A stretch of DNA of 64,000 bases from Anoxybacterium sp963668245. GTDB taxonomy: Bacteria > Bacillota > Clostridia > Peptostreptococcales > Anaerovoracaceae. The position numbers were made by a program, and so were the translations under genes. Within the stretch, counting starts at the first letter, position 1, and the number at the start of each line of letters is the position of its first letter. Below, one piece after another: positions 1 to 9,073 of this stretch. The stretch lies in assembly GCA_963668245.2 (NCBI GenBank), contig OY764195.2, forward strand, positions 682,001 to 746,000, in the 5' to 3' direction. The notes beneath the pieces are model-generated. The model had not been told where the DNA came from and did not search any database. It saw only the letters and a list, made by a program, of their open reading frames with translations.

Positions 1-77
1 CGTTTACTATATTCCTGTACTGCGTCTGTCCAGTACCGCTCTTTTAACTTTCCAATACACACTATCGTTACGTTCAT
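1..77 (-). CDS. rlmH: 23S rRNA pseudouridine-1915 methyltransferase RlmH, N-terminal part only
   Basis: The minus strand carries the first 25 codons of a protein starting MNVTIVCIGKLKERYW, which matches the conserved RlmH start (I..VGKLKEKY.....EY.KR). RlmH is a small SPOUT methyltransferase that methylates pseudouridine 1915 of 23S rRNA. Two ATG codons are adjacent (80 and 77). The one at 77 is better spaced from the GAGG ribosome binding site at about 83-86. The gene runs off the left edge. It lies downstream of htrA in the same orientation, an arrangement common in Firmicutes. The identification rests on 25 residues only. Confidence 0.8.
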   Translation of the reverse strand, partial: MNVTIVCIGKLKERYWTDAVQEYSK

Positions 78-144
78 CATTTCCTCTTTCTATTCTTTTT
101 CTTATTATTTATTATAACCCATTTGAATTTCCTTAACAATCAAA

Positions 145-172
145 TGACCGGAGCAGAATCTGTCTCCGGTCA
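145..172 (-). terminator. Hairpin between htrA and rlmH
   Basis: Perfect inverted repeat TGACCGGAG / CTCCGGTCA with a 10-base loop, just past the htrA stop codon. On the minus strand it is followed by TTTGATTGTT, a weak U-tract, so it is probably the htrA terminator. Read-through into rlmH remains possible. Confidence 0.6.
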
Positions 173-186
173 ATCTAAATCTCATT

Positions 187-1566
187 TTATTCTGTTATTT
201 TTGGTGTATCTAATGTTTGAGTTGTTTCTTCCATCGTAGTCAAGGTCACATCAAGTTTCATACTTTTACCATCTCTTAGAACGTTTACACTCACCGTATC
301 TCCTGGTCTATATTGAAACAATGTGCTGATGAGCTGGGTCATGGTATCAATTTCTTTATCTTCTAACCCAACAATAATATCTCCTTCTTTTAATCCTGCT
401 TTTGCCGCTGGAGAATCTGTATAAATTTGTGCTACATAGACTCCTTTGTCCGTACCTAAATCAGCATTTGGATATGCCTGCGCAAAGTCACTTACATTTC
501 CGCCTTTGATGCCAATGTAGGAACGATTGAATTCTCCTTTGCTTTCGATTTCTTCGACGATCGGTTTTGCTGTGTTGATTGGAATTGCAAATCCCAAGCC
601 TTCACCACTTTGTGCTTTCGCTGAATTGATTCCGATTACTTGTCCTTGGCTATTCAGTAATGGACCACCGCTATTTCCTGCATTGATAGATGCATCGGTT
701 TGCATTAATCCATCCATAGAAAGTTGGCTATTGCCTTCGGTTACGGTGATTGATCGATTTAGTCCGCTGATGACACCCTGTGTTACGCTACGTTCAAATT
801 GCAATCCAAGGGGATTTCCAATTGCTACCGCATATGCTCCAATCTTCACGTCGTCTGAATCACCGAGTTCGGCAGCAGTTAGGTTGGTTGCTTGAATTTT
901 TACGATAGCAAGATCAATACTTGCATCGTTCCAAAGAACAGTTCCATCTACCTCTCTCCCATCGCTCAATTGTACTACAATGGTCTCTGCAGAGCCGTCT
1001 CCTACAACGTGAGAGTTGGTTAATATATATCCCTTTTTATCAACTATGATCCCTGTACCCACACCGCTTTCTGTACCCTTTTGTACGCCAAAGAAGCTTT
1101 GATACGTCACTTCCTTGCTGGTACTAATTCCAACAACGGACGGAAGCACTTTTGCCGCAATGGCCTCTGCTGTATTGAGATCATCGTCAGGATTAATCGT
1201 TATATTGCTGCTTCCTGATATACCAAATACATTAGCCCCCACATATAGCGCTGCTAAGCCTCCTCCAAATCCTGCTCCTGCAGAAAGCAAAACAATCAAT
1301 ACAATTGCAATGATTTTGTTGTTATTTAACCTTCTTTTCTTCTTTTCGTCTTCAGGTTGTCTTTCCTGATTCACCGTACTCTTTTCGAAATAACGATACT
1401 CTTCCGAGTCTGGATCTCTCATCTGAAAGTTAGCACTTCCTGAAAAACGCTCTTCTTGAATGCTCGTTATCGGTGGTCTTGTTTCTGACGGAGCGTTTGC
1501 CTCAATGTTTTTTTCTTGATTCTCTAATCCCCTTATTTCTGTTTCATCTTTTAATTCCTTATCCAT
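187..1566 (-). CDS. htrA: HtrA/DegP-type membrane-anchored serine protease with PDZ domain
   Basis: 459 residues. The N-terminal ~80 residues are charged and cytoplasmic. A single membrane segment follows (residues ~85-115, IIAIVLIVLLSAGAGFGGG), then an extracytoplasmic trypsin-like protease domain. The catalytic triad is visible: His in TNSHVVG, Asp in DASIDLAIVKI, Ser in NAGNSGGPL. A C-terminal PDZ domain (~365-445) contains SPAAKAGLKEGDIIVGL. This family degrades or refolds misfolded proteins outside the membrane. The start is supported by a GGGGGGA ribosome binding site. It follows walJ in the same orientation 19 bases on, the usual position of htrA (yycK) in the WalRK operon of Firmicutes. 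Confidence 0.95.
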   Translation of the reverse strand: MDKELKDETEIRGLENQEKNIEANAPSETRPPITSIQEERFSGSANFQMRDPDSEEYRYFEKSTVNQERQPEDEKKKRRLNNNKIIAIVLIVLLSAGAGFGGGLAALYVGANVFGISGSSNITINPDDDLNTAEAIAAKVLPSVVGISTSKEVTYQSFFGVQKGTESGVGTGIIVDKKGYILTNSHVVGDGSAETIVVQLSDGREVDGTVLWNDASIDLAIVKIQATNLTAAELGDSDDVKIGAYAVAIGNPLGLQFERSVTQGVISGLNRSITVTEGNSQLSMDGLMQTDASINAGNSGGPLLNSQGQVIGINSAKAQSGEGLGFAIPINTAKPIVEEIESKGEFNRSYIGIKGGNVSDFAQAYPNADLGTDKGVYVAQIYTDSPAAKAGLKEGDIIVGLEDKEIDTMTQLISTLFQYRPGDTVSVNVLRDGKSMKLDVTLTTMEETTQTLDTPKITE

Positions 1567-1585
1567 TTTTCATTCCCCCCACACT

Positions 1586-2380
1586 TTAAATTTCGTAGAT
1601 TAAGCTGACTTCGTCCCGAATGATTGTACTTAAATTCAGGTGTTTTCCAATATAGTAGTCTGCCTCTTCCAGAATGTTCTTTACTGTCTGATAAGCCATC
1701 TCAGGAAAATTGTTTTCTCTGCTTAGGTGGGCTAATAAAACGTGTCTTTCCTTCGCGTTTTCTGATAGCAATCGCAATATGGCTTCCCCTGCAGCCTCAT
1801 TGGAAAGGTGTCCCTTGTGTCCTAGCACTCTCTGTTTCAGGAACCACGGATACTTGCCAAGTTTAAGCATATCCACATCGTGGTTTGCCTCTAAAATCAG
1901 AATATCTGCATCTTTGATTTCTAGCAAGATTTCTTCATTCAAACAACCTGTGTCTGTAACAATACTGATTTGTTTTCCACCAGATCGAAAAGAATACCCT
2001 ACTGGTTCCGCCGCATCATGTGAGACTTGAAAAGTTTTCACTTCTATGTTTCCCAAAGCAAAAGCTTCCCCCGTTACAAACGTCCCCTTTTGCTCCTCAC
2101 AAACGAGGTCTCCAAGCTCACTCCAAGTTAACGCATTGGCATATGCCTTAACCGTTTTTATTTTTTTCGTAAGCGTTCGGATACTTTTCGTATGATCCAC
2201 ATGCTCGTGGGTAATCAGCAATGCTTCTAGCTGATCCTCTGGTGTACAAGTAGCGGCTAAACCTTCTATGATTCTTTTGCCACTGATACCTGCATCTACT
2301 AGGATTGCTGTTTCTTCTGATTTTATCAAATAACAGTTTCCGCTGCTTCCGCTTGAAAAAGAACAAAAGCTTAAAGTCAT
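1586..2380 (-). CDS. walJ: WalJ (YycJ) metallo-beta-lactamase-fold hydrolase
   Basis: 264 residues from the second of two in-frame ATG codons. That start (MTLSFCSFSSGSSGN) lies 8 bases after GGAG and aligns with the family start; an ATG six bases upstream is too close to the ribosome binding site. The metal-binding signature HEHVDHTKS (HxHxDH) is present, with further ligands likely in FQVSHDA and in DTGCL. YycJ-type proteins are exonuclease-like MBL enzymes linked to the WalRK envelope-stress system. It lies between walI and htrA, which supports the assignment. Its substrate cannot be read from the sequence. Confidence 0.9.
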   Translation of the reverse strand: MTLSFCSFSSGSSGNCYLIKSEETAILVDAGISGKRIIEGLAATCTPEDQLEALLITHEHVDHTKSIRTLTKKIKTVKAYANALTWSELGDLVCEEQKGTFVTGEAFALGNIEVKTFQVSHDAAEPVGYSFRSGGKQISIVTDTGCLNEEILLEIKDADILILEANHDVDMLKLGKYPWFLKQRVLGHKGHLSNEAAGEAILRLLSENAKERHVLLAHLSRENNFPEMAYQTVKNILEEADYYIGKHLNLSTIIRDEVSLIYEI

Positions 2381-2456
2381 CGTCATTTCTCCTTTATTGT
2401 CCGCCTCAATTGTGACGGAATTGTGTTTAACTATTGAAGATGAGAAGAAATCTCAT

Positions 2457-3191
2457 CTATTGTTCCCATGCAGGGATGTATGATATTTTCCCATGGTTAT
2501 ATGAAATTTTCCATGCAGGAAATGCTGTATCCGACACAAAGGATTCAACCTCATAGGAGCTAGAATCTACCCAATATACCATTGATATTTCATCCACTAC
2601 TTTTTCATCAGGCGATTCTTCTTCTTTCATAAATCTAAGAAGTGCAACAGATGCCGGAATGACTGATTTCTTGGTATCGCTGAGTTCTACTGGGTTTAAC
2701 CAATATCTATCCATTGAGACAATCCTCGCATCGCTTATTGTAAATATAATATAACTTGATTCAAGAGGGATGCCATCTACAAGATTTCGATATCTAACGG
2801 ATATCATATCCTCGGTTCGTTGAATTTTGTCAAAGGCAACATTCTTCGTAAAAATTTTACACTCCTTTAGGAAGGTTTCTGTGCTTGTTTTCAATGTTAC
2901 ATCATCAACATTCGGGAGACTACAAATAGCGTCATCTAAAAGTAAAGCTTCATAAAGCGTTTTGTCGATGGTATCATACTGAACCGTCACCTTGGGCATT
3001 TTTTGGTATTCATCTGGCATATTTGTATTTAGTATAATGTTTTTATCTTTTAATAAATCAATTGTTACTTGTTCCATTTTACCATCCGAATTACTCCAAT
3101 CCTCCGATTGAATCAAATACGTACCAATTAAAAATATGTTTGTCAAAAGCAAAGCCATAATCAATATATTTTTCGCTTTTGTCCAATCCAT
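2457..3191 (-). CDS. walI: WalI (YycI)-like regulator of the WalK kinase
   Basis: 244 residues. It opens with MDWTKAKNILI and a single N-terminal membrane helix (residues ~8-27), followed by an extracytoplasmic domain. This is the layout of YycI, which in Bacillus forms a membrane complex with YycH and represses the sensor kinase WalK. Sequence conservation in this family is low, so the call rests on the start motif, the topology and its position between walH and walJ. It follows walH by 11 bases, so the two are probably translated from one transcript. Confidence 0.8.
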   Translation of the reverse strand: MDWTKAKNILIMALLLTNIFLIGTYLIQSEDWSNSDGKMEQVTIDLLKDKNIILNTNMPDEYQKMPKVTVQYDTIDKTLYEALLLDDAICSLPNVDDVTLKTSTETFLKECKIFTKNVAFDKIQRTEDMISVRYRNLVDGIPLESSYIIFTISDARIVSMDRYWLNPVELSDTKKSVIPASVALLRFMKEEESPDEKVVDEISMVYWVDSSSYEVESFVSDTAFPAWKISYNHGKISYIPAWEQ

Positions 3192-3202
3192 ATTCCCACC
3201 TC

Positions 3203-4666
3203 CTATTCCTCGTTGCTATCAACAGGCTCTGCCGAATATAGATCAAAATACATCGTTTCTGTTCCAAGTGATACTGCCCACACAGGTCTTAACTCAGGAT
3301 GATATTCGTCATTATGTTTCACATAGCAAATTTGCATATCGTCTATTAGCGATGTTACCAATTCAAACTGTTCTTCTTCATTTGCAATGCTTTTCATGCG
3401 CTCTTCTGTCATAAGTCGAGAATAAATGTATACATAGTTTTGAGCAATTAAATTAACCGATGAGTAAACATCTTTATTTTCATCCCCATACGACTGTTCT
3501 AAATCAAGGGCGTTGTAATCGACTAATTTCCTCTTGTATTTTGTGACTTGCCCTTCTGTCACAGTGACTTCTAGTGGGTTGCCGTCTTCATAATACAGCC
3601 TTTTATCACGTATTTTCAATCCAAAAGTAAAGGTGTATCCTTTCTTTTTGTCTGGATCAAAAACAACACTCTCTAAATATGGCTCTAATTTTGTTCCATT
3701 CGTTGATTTCCAAGATCCATGTGATGCTACAAACTGAACAGCTGCAGACAATGCGTCGGTGAAGCTTTGACCGGTGTTGTTTAAGGTCTGATCTTCTTTA
3801 TACTCGATTGTCCCATCTGTGTTAATTAGTAATACCGTCTGCCCATATCCATACATGTATATTATCGTGCCTTCGTCTTCTTTGATTCTACGAACAAAAT
3901 CAAAATTCGTTCCAAAAAATGCTTGTGCAAGCTGACTGATTTTATCTTGCTCGTTGACGTCAACATCCTGTCGATATGGAATCATCCTCATATTAACTTC
4001 CAAGCTTAAGGGTACAAGTGTATCATTATCTACCCCTGAAATAGAACTAACCGGATAGTAAGGAACATATCCTTTCAGTTCAATCCCTTCAATTAAAGCA
4101 TCAAATTCACTGTTTTCAGAATCTGCAACAAGGCTATAATATTTGTTATTCTTTCCATCATAAACAAAAATCCACCGGTCACTATAGCTGGAGTAACCAA
4201 TCTCTGTTATTGTTTCTATCGTATCAAAGCATTGATTTTTTTTAAATCGAAAAATTTCGCAAAAGTCAGAAGTTGGAAGATTATAGGAAAAAGAAGCTCT
4301 GATAGAACGATACTTCATTACTTCCTGATACTGTTCTATCGTAATTTCTTCTATCAGAATGTTATCTGCTTTTACAAAATTTTCTATTGCCAAAACCATG
4401 CTATTTTCATTGGAATTTGAAAACCAAATCGATTCTTCTCCTGCAGATAGCACTGTATAATTCTCTGACCCAAAATTTACGATTATTTTATCAGGAACAA
4501 TCATTTGATTTATGGCGGGAATCTCCTGATCTGACTGAATTGTTGTTTGCGTCAGTTGATCGAAGGATAAATTTCCCCATAAAAAATACAATAGTAGTAC
4601 CGTTGATAAAAACAGTACTACTAAAATAATATTCTTTATTTTTTCTATTAATTTCGGCGTTTTCAT
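3203..4666 (-). CDS. walH: WalH (YycH)-like regulator of the WalK kinase
   Basis: 487 residues with one N-terminal membrane helix (residues ~11-32, IKNIILVVLFLSTVLLLYFLW) and a large extracytoplasmic region. Length, topology and direct coupling to a walI-like gene fit YycH, the partner of YycI in WalK control. No catalytic motif is visible. The gene immediately upstream in the same direction is a small secreted protein rather than walK, so the usual walR-walK genes must lie elsewhere in the genome, if present. Confidence 0.8.
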   Translation of the reverse strand: MKTPKLIEKIKNIILVVLFLSTVLLLYFLWGNLSFDQLTQTTIQSDQEIPAINQMIVPDKIIVNFGSENYTVLSAGEESIWFSNSNENSMVLAIENFVKADNILIEEITIEQYQEVMKYRSIRASFSYNLPTSDFCEIFRFKKNQCFDTIETITEIGYSSYSDRWIFVYDGKNNKYYSLVADSENSEFDALIEGIELKGYVPYYPVSSISGVDNDTLVPLSLEVNMRMIPYRQDVDVNEQDKISQLAQAFFGTNFDFVRRIKEDEGTIIYMYGYGQTVLLINTDGTIEYKEDQTLNNTGQSFTDALSAAVQFVASHGSWKSTNGTKLEPYLESVVFDPDKKKGYTFTFGLKIRDKRLYYEDGNPLEVTVTEGQVTKYKRKLVDYNALDLEQSYGDENKDVYSSVNLIAQNYVYIYSRLMTEERMKSIANEEEQFELVTSLIDDMQICYVKHNDEYHPELRPVWAVSLGTETMYFDLYSAEPVDSNEE

Positions 4667-4678
4667 TTTTTTGCCGTC

Positions 4679-5221
4679 CTAACTTCCAAATATACTCTTC
4701 AATAAGTTTTGTAAAAACTGCATCGTGCCTGATTGAGGCGTTTCAAAAATATTAGCTTCACTTTCTGCAGGCTTTTCCTTTAAGGCTACATAACTATTTT
4801 GTGTATATATTATTTTCCCTGCACTATCTACAGTATCTATTTTAATCCGATATAGTCCAGGTTTCAATCCGTTTATTTGTTTTGTAAAAAAGCTTAAATT
4901 GTTGGTGCAAGTAAAAGCTGATGGTGTAATCACTGATACGCTAGTAAGGTTCGATGTATTTAGTGTACCATCTGCAGAAATGAGCGAATTTATATCGACA
5001 GACGTTTTCACCCCATTCACTTCTTGCAGCTCTTCATAGACGCTAACTTTTATGGTTTTAGGTGCTGTGATTTTAATTGAGATAAGGAAATTATTGGCAT
5101 ACACTGTGCCACCGCTGGTAGGGTTAACTAAAACAACTGCAGGATCTGATGCCGCATAGGAAAACACGGTACTAAAAATCATCGCAAGCATCACGACAAA
5201 TACCATTAATTGTTTTTTCAT
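4679..5221 (-). CDS. Secreted protein of unknown function at the head of the walHIJ operon
   Basis: 180 residues. A clear signal peptide (MKKQLMVFVVMLAMIFSTVFSYAA, likely cleavage near residue 24) precedes a region rich in beta-forming residues. Phrases such as NGLKPGLYRIKIDTVDSAGKI suggest an Ig-like or fibronectin-like fold; this is inference. It ends 12 bases before walH in the same direction and occupies the place of walK in classical operons. I do not recognise the family. Its position suggests an envelope role possibly linked to WalHI. Confidence 0.75.
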   Translation of the reverse strand: MKKQLMVFVVMLAMIFSTVFSYAASDPAVVLVNPTSGGTVYANNFLISIKITAPKTIKVSVYEELQEVNGVKTSVDINSLISADGTLNTSNLTSVSVITPSAFTCTNNLSFFTKQINGLKPGLYRIKIDTVDSAGKIIYTQNSYVALKEKPAESEANIFETPQSGTMQFLQNLLKSIFGS

Positions 5222-5478
5222 CCAATATTTCCTCCTTCCCTTGATTTATCAACAGACTTTTCCCCAATATACACCATACAATAGTTATTTCAGTATATCT
5301 TATGTATGTTACAAACATGTTACGTAAGTTTTAAAATCGCTTTACAATAATTATAGTGATTCATGAATTTTCTTGATATATCACCAGATGGATTCCTTTT
5401 TTATCCATAAATTTGGTTGCTTGCTAAATTATTTTCATGCATAATCATATATAGTATATCACAAAAGGAGAAACAAAG

Positions 5479-6024
5479 ATGAAAGTAATCAACATCTATA
5501 CAGATGGTGCTTGTTCTGGAAATCAAAATGAACAAAATATTGGCGGTTGGGGCGCTATTTTAGAATATGGAGAAACACAAAAGGAGCTCTTTGGGGGAGA
5601 GCTGAATACGACCAACAATCGGATGGAAATGATGGCACTGCTTAGTGCTTTCGAAGCATTGAACAAAGACAATTTGCAAATTCATGTTTTTTCAGATAGC
5701 TCATATTTGATGAATTGTTTCCGTGAAAGATGGTATGTTAACTGGTACAATAATAACTGGAAAACTTCGAAAAAAACGGATGTAGAAAATCGTGATCTCT
5801 GGGAATCATTAATTAGCCACGTAGAAAAGCATCAGATACAGTTTTTCCGGGTCAAGGGGCATGTTAATTTAAATAGCAAAAATACAAATATTGATGGATT
5901 ATTTCAAAACTTCATCAAGTGGAACGGATCATCATTTACAAAGGATGATTTTTTATATGTGACGAAAATGAATCATAGAGCTGATGAATTGGCGAATCAA
6001 GGAATAGATTCTATCAGACCGTAG
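5479..6024 (+). CDS. rnhA: Ribonuclease HI
   Basis: 181 residues. The RNase H fold starts with IYTDGACSGNQ (first catalytic Asp). The Glu follows in TTNNRMEMMA, the next Asp in VFSDSSYLMN, and the final acidic region in NHRADELANQG. It cleaves the RNA strand of RNA-DNA hybrids in the cytoplasm. It is longer than the usual ~155 residues because of an insert of about 25 residues before the last motif (residues ~138-165). An AAAGGAG ribosome binding site precedes the ATG. It stands alone and is convergent with the phosphatase gene downstream. Confidence 0.95.
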   Translation: MKVINIYTDGACSGNQNEQNIGGWGAILEYGETQKELFGGELNTTNNRMEMMALLSAFEALNKDNLQIHVFSDSSYLMNCFRERWYVNWYNNNWKTSKKTDVENRDLWESLISHVEKHQIQFFRVKGHVNLNSKNTNIDGLFQNFIKWNGSSFTKDDFLYVTKMNHRADELANQGIDSIRP

Positions 6025-6092
6025 AATACGAAATTGTATTGATTCAATGAATCGCTCAAGTTAGTTCTAATTTGGTAATTCAATAAATTTTC

Positions 6093-6142
6093 AATCAAAA
6101 GGAAGGTGCTATCTCTTAAGAAAATATACCTTCCTTTTGATT
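6093..6142. terminator. Bidirectional terminator between rnhA and the PP2C gene
   Basis: Perfect 15-base arms (AATCAAAAGGAAGGT and its complement) around a 20-base loop, with A-runs and T-runs on the outer flanks. It sits between two convergent genes and should end transcripts from both. Confidence 0.85.
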
Positions 6143-6155
6143 TACCTCGATGCTC

Positions 6156-7259
6156 TTATGATAAAAATTCTGATATTACCACGGCCATGTCATCATACAC
6201 TTTCTTTTTAGAATATCGTTCTACTTCAGCAATGATTTTTTCTGACAATTCATTTCCCTCAAGCTCGATGTTATCCTGAATTAATTTTAATAGTCGTTCT
6301 GTTCCAAACTGAACTTTTTTATCATTAAATGCTTCCGTAATACCATCAGTGAAAAGAATCAGCCTATCACCAACTTGAATCGGTGCTTTCACAATTTTAT
6401 ATTCTGGATTCGCAAGTAGGTTGCAAACAGGAAGACCTTTTACTTCTACTTCTGTTACGTTCCCATCCTTTGAAACAATTACAGGCAAGCAATTATGACC
6501 AGCATTTAAAAAAACCAATTCTTTGTTTCGTTTGTCGTAAAGACAAAATAAAACAGTCAAATACTGCTCGTTTCCTAATGATAAATCCCTATAACTCTCC
6601 AGTAACAAAGAGACAATCTCTTTTAAGTAAGTAGAATGGTTTATTCTTCCACGTACCATTTGTCGTAAAAAAATTGTAAGCAGCGAAGACGTAATTCCAT
6701 GACCTGAAACATCTGCAATATAAAGAAGCAATTCATCTTCTTTCATCTTAATCAAATCGTATATATCTCCGCCCAAGTCTTCACTTGGCAGATAGATTGA
6801 GTTTAACTTAATTGTGTCTTCATAGATTCCATCTAGTGGTAGTGTTCGTTTTTGAATATGTTTTGCAAATTCAATATCATCTTTAAGCTTACCATAGTGG
6901 CTTAAAAGCTCATCTTCCATCTTCTTTTGTTCAGTAATATCGTTAAGCAATTCTATGGAATAGATCTTGCCTTCGTCTGTATTAACAGGTAAAGAAATGA
7001 CACTATAATATCTTCCCTTTATAGGTACATCTTTCATAACTTCTAGACCCGTTTGCTGCGTTTTTTTTGTTACGCAGTTTCTACAACGATTGTCCTTCCC
7101 CATCAGAGCGTAGCAATATGTGCCTAGCCCATCACCAAAAACATCTCTCATCATTTTATTCATATAAATTACACGGTTATCTTCGTCCATAACTCTTACC
7201 ATATAATCCATTTTTTCAATTACTTCTCTCATCAAGGATGGATATTCTCGAATTCCCAT
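6156..7259 (-). CDS. PAS-domain SpoIIE-type (PP2C) serine phosphatase
   Basis: 367 residues from the ATG at 7259, chosen because AGGAGG lies 9 bases upstream; an ATG 33 bases further upstream has no ribosome binding site. Residues ~10-120 form a PAS domain (MDEDNRVIYMN) with a cysteine cluster (CYALMGKDNRCRNC) that could bind a metal or Fe-S cofactor. A short coiled linker leads to a SpoIIE/RsbU-type phosphatase domain with LGGDIYD and DVSGHG metal-binding motifs and a late FTDGITEA motif. Such proteins usually dephosphorylate anti-sigma antagonists of the RsbV type. An RsbV-like protein is encoded at 25.6 kb, so a functional link is possible but inferred. Confidence 0.9.
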   Translation of the reverse strand: MGIREYPSLMREVIEKMDYMVRVMDEDNRVIYMNKMMRDVFGDGLGTYCYALMGKDNRCRNCVTKKTQQTGLEVMKDVPIKGRYYSVISLPVNTDEGKIYSIELLNDITEQKKMEDELLSHYGKLKDDIEFAKHIQKRTLPLDGIYEDTIKLNSIYLPSEDLGGDIYDLIKMKEDELLLYIADVSGHGITSSLLTIFLRQMVRGRINHSTYLKEIVSLLLESYRDLSLGNEQYLTVLFCLYDKRNKELVFLNAGHNCLPVIVSKDGNVTEVEVKGLPVCNLLANPEYKIVKAPIQVGDRLILFTDGITEAFNDKKVQFGTERLLKLIQDNIELEGNELSEKIIAEVERYSKKKVYDDMAVVISEFLS

Positions 7260-7349
7260 CTTTCGATTCCTCCTATTACATCTATACTGCATCTAAGGAC
7301 AATATTATTTGAATCCGTCTATGAACATTGATTTTTGTGAATTGTTTAA

Positions 7350-7793
7350 CTAAATGGCATTTGCTTTTTCTCTTTCTGCCATAAATTCTAATGCTTCAAT
7401 ATATGAGTTTACACCCTTACCACATATTTGTTTGATGCATACCGCCTCTGTCACAGAAGAACTGCGAAAGGATTCCCTATTTTGTATATCACTTAAATGT
7501 ACCTCAACGGTTGGAATTCCAACGGCTGAAATAGCATCTCGTATTGCTATGCTGTAATGAGTAAATGCCGCAGGATTGATTACAATTCCATCCATTTTGC
7601 CATAGGCACTCTGAATGGTATCCACAATCAGCCCTTCATGATTTGACTGAAAAAATGTCAATTCAAGCTTAAGCTCTTCTGCTGTTTTTTCCAGTTTACG
7701 ATTTATTTCATCTAAAGTAAGGTTCCCATAAATTTCAGGTTCACGTATCCCAAGCATATTTAAATTTGGTCCGTTAATTACTAAAATTTTCAT
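7350..7793 (-). CDS. aroQ: 3-dehydroquinate dehydratase, type II
   Basis: 147 residues, the usual size for the type II enzyme. The signature NGPNLNMLGIREPEIYG holds the catalytic Arg and Tyr. SNHEGLIVD, the INPAAFTHYSIAIRDA segment with its essential His, and EVHLSDIQNRESFR complete the active site. It converts 3-dehydroquinate to 3-dehydroshikimate in the shikimate pathway. It is monocistronic here. A shikimate kinase from the same pathway is at 48.9 kb, but the two are not linked in an operon. Confidence 0.96.
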   Translation of the reverse strand: MKILVINGPNLNMLGIREPEIYGNLTLDEINRKLEKTAEELKLELTFFQSNHEGLIVDTIQSAYGKMDGIVINPAAFTHYSIAIRDAISAVGIPTVEVHLSDIQNRESFRSSSVTEAVCIKQICGKGVNSYIEALEFMAEREKANAI

Positions 7794-8124
7794 TACTCCT
7801 CCTTATCCTCTTTCCTAACATAGTACTAAACAACATAATATATGCGGATGATTTGTTGATTTACCACATAAAATTTTTAGTATTTAAAATTATATCATAT
7901 TTTATCTAGTCCGTATATGGAAATAATTACAATTATTGCTTGTTTTATTTCAATAATACTGACAAGTTTCTTCGTTGCGTGATTTGATTTTTTGAGGTGG
8001 ATTCAGAAAGTCAAAGTCAACATTATGCTGCATAATTATTTATATATGCAGGCATATCATTGATTATTTGATGCTCTTACGCGTTTATTTTCAATTTGTT
8101 TATCAATTTAGTTGGAATAGACAT
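7794..8124. other. AT-rich intergenic region upstream of aroQ
   Basis: About 330 bases of very AT-rich sequence between aroQ and the first parS site. It must hold the aroQ promoter on the minus strand. I see no convincing open frame, RNA motif or long repeat in it. Confidence 0.5.
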
Positions 8125-8171
8125 ACAATAAAAACCGCGATGTTTCACGTGAAACATCGCGGTTTTATTGT
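8125..8171. promoter_or_regulatory. parS centromere site, embedded in the parB terminator
   Basis: The 16-base core TGTTTCACGTGAAACA at 8141-8156 is a perfect match to the bacterial parS consensus bound by ParB/Spo0J. The palindrome extends to about 23 bases per arm, with one extra A on the left, through ACCGCGA / TCGCGGT. On the minus strand, transcription leaving parB would form this hairpin and then read TTTTTATTGT, a typical intrinsic terminator. So the site appears to serve both chromosome segregation and termination. Confidence 0.95.
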
Positions 8172-8179
8172 ATTTACTT

Positions 8180-9073
8180 TTATCTAAGACTCATTATCAA
8201 TTCCAACAAACGCTCCAACTCATCTCTGCTATAGTATTCAATCTCAATTTTTCCTTTTCTTGCTCCATGATTTATTGAAACTCTAGTACCAAGGACATGT
8301 TTCAGATCGTCCTCAAGATCAGTTAATTCTCTGTTTTTTGCTCTTGGTTTTGGTCGCTTTCCAGTTGTATCTAAACCCTCATTTTCTTTATGAACCAGAA
8401 CCTCGGTTTCTCTTACAGAAAGACCATTTTCCTTGACTCGTTTCGCTATCTTAAGCTGCTTTATCTCATCTTTTACTCCAGCGATTGCTCTAGCATGTCC
8501 ATTCGTAAGACTTCCGCTCACAACCATTTCCTGAATTTCATCTGGCAGCCTTAAAAGTCTTAACGCATTTGTAATATATGGTCTGCTCTTCCCAATGCTC
8601 TTTGAGACCTCTTCTTGTGTTAAGCCATATGTTGTTATCATTTGGTTCAACGCTTCTGCTTCTTCCATTGGATTCAAATCTTCTCGTTGCATGTTTTCAA
8701 TAATGGCAACAAGCATATTTTGTTCTTCGCTCAATTCCCTTACAATACAAGGAATCATTTTCAGTGATGCTTTTCTTGCTGCTCTCCATCGTCGTTCTCC
8801 AGCAACAATTTCATATCCCGTTCCAGCCATTCTAACCATAATTGGTTGTATGATACCATGTTGTTCAATGGATCTTGCAAGCTCTTCTATTCTATCCTCT
8901 TGAAAAGTTTTTCTCGGTTGTTTTGAGTTTGGCTTGATTTCATTGATATCCAGAAGCAAAACTCCTTCATGATCAGCTATATCAGGAACATCATTATCTT
9001 TCGTTGAGATTTCAACATCATTGAAGAGAGCTTCTAATCCCTTGCCTAATCCTCTGGTCTTTGCTGCTGTCAT
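8180..9073 (-). CDS. parB: Chromosome-partitioning protein ParB (Spo0J)
   Basis: 297 residues. Residues ~38-130 form the ParB/Srx CTP-binding domain with the GERRWRA motif (VAGERRWRAARKA) and ENMQREDLNP. A helix-turn-helix parS-binding domain follows (LTQEEVSKSIGKSRPYITNALRLL). A C-terminal dimerisation segment completes the protein. ParB loads at parS, spreads as a CTP-dependent clamp and recruits SMC. Its ATG overlaps the parA stop codon (ATGA), so the two are translationally coupled. Two perfect parS sites lie at 8141 and 10117. Confidence 0.98.
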   Translation of the reverse strand: MTAAKTRGLGKGLEALFNDVEISTKDNDVPDIADHEGVLLLDINEIKPNSKQPRKTFQEDRIEELARSIEQHGIIQPIMVRMAGTGYEIVAGERRWRAARKASLKMIPCIVRELSEEQNMLVAIIENMQREDLNPMEEAEALNQMITTYGLTQEEVSKSIGKSRPYITNALRLLRLPDEIQEMVVSGSLTNGHARAIAGVKDEIKQLKIAKRVKENGLSVRETEVLVHKENEGLDTTGKRPKPRAKNRELTDLEDDLKHVLGTRVSINHGARKGKIEIEYYSRDELERLLELIMSLR

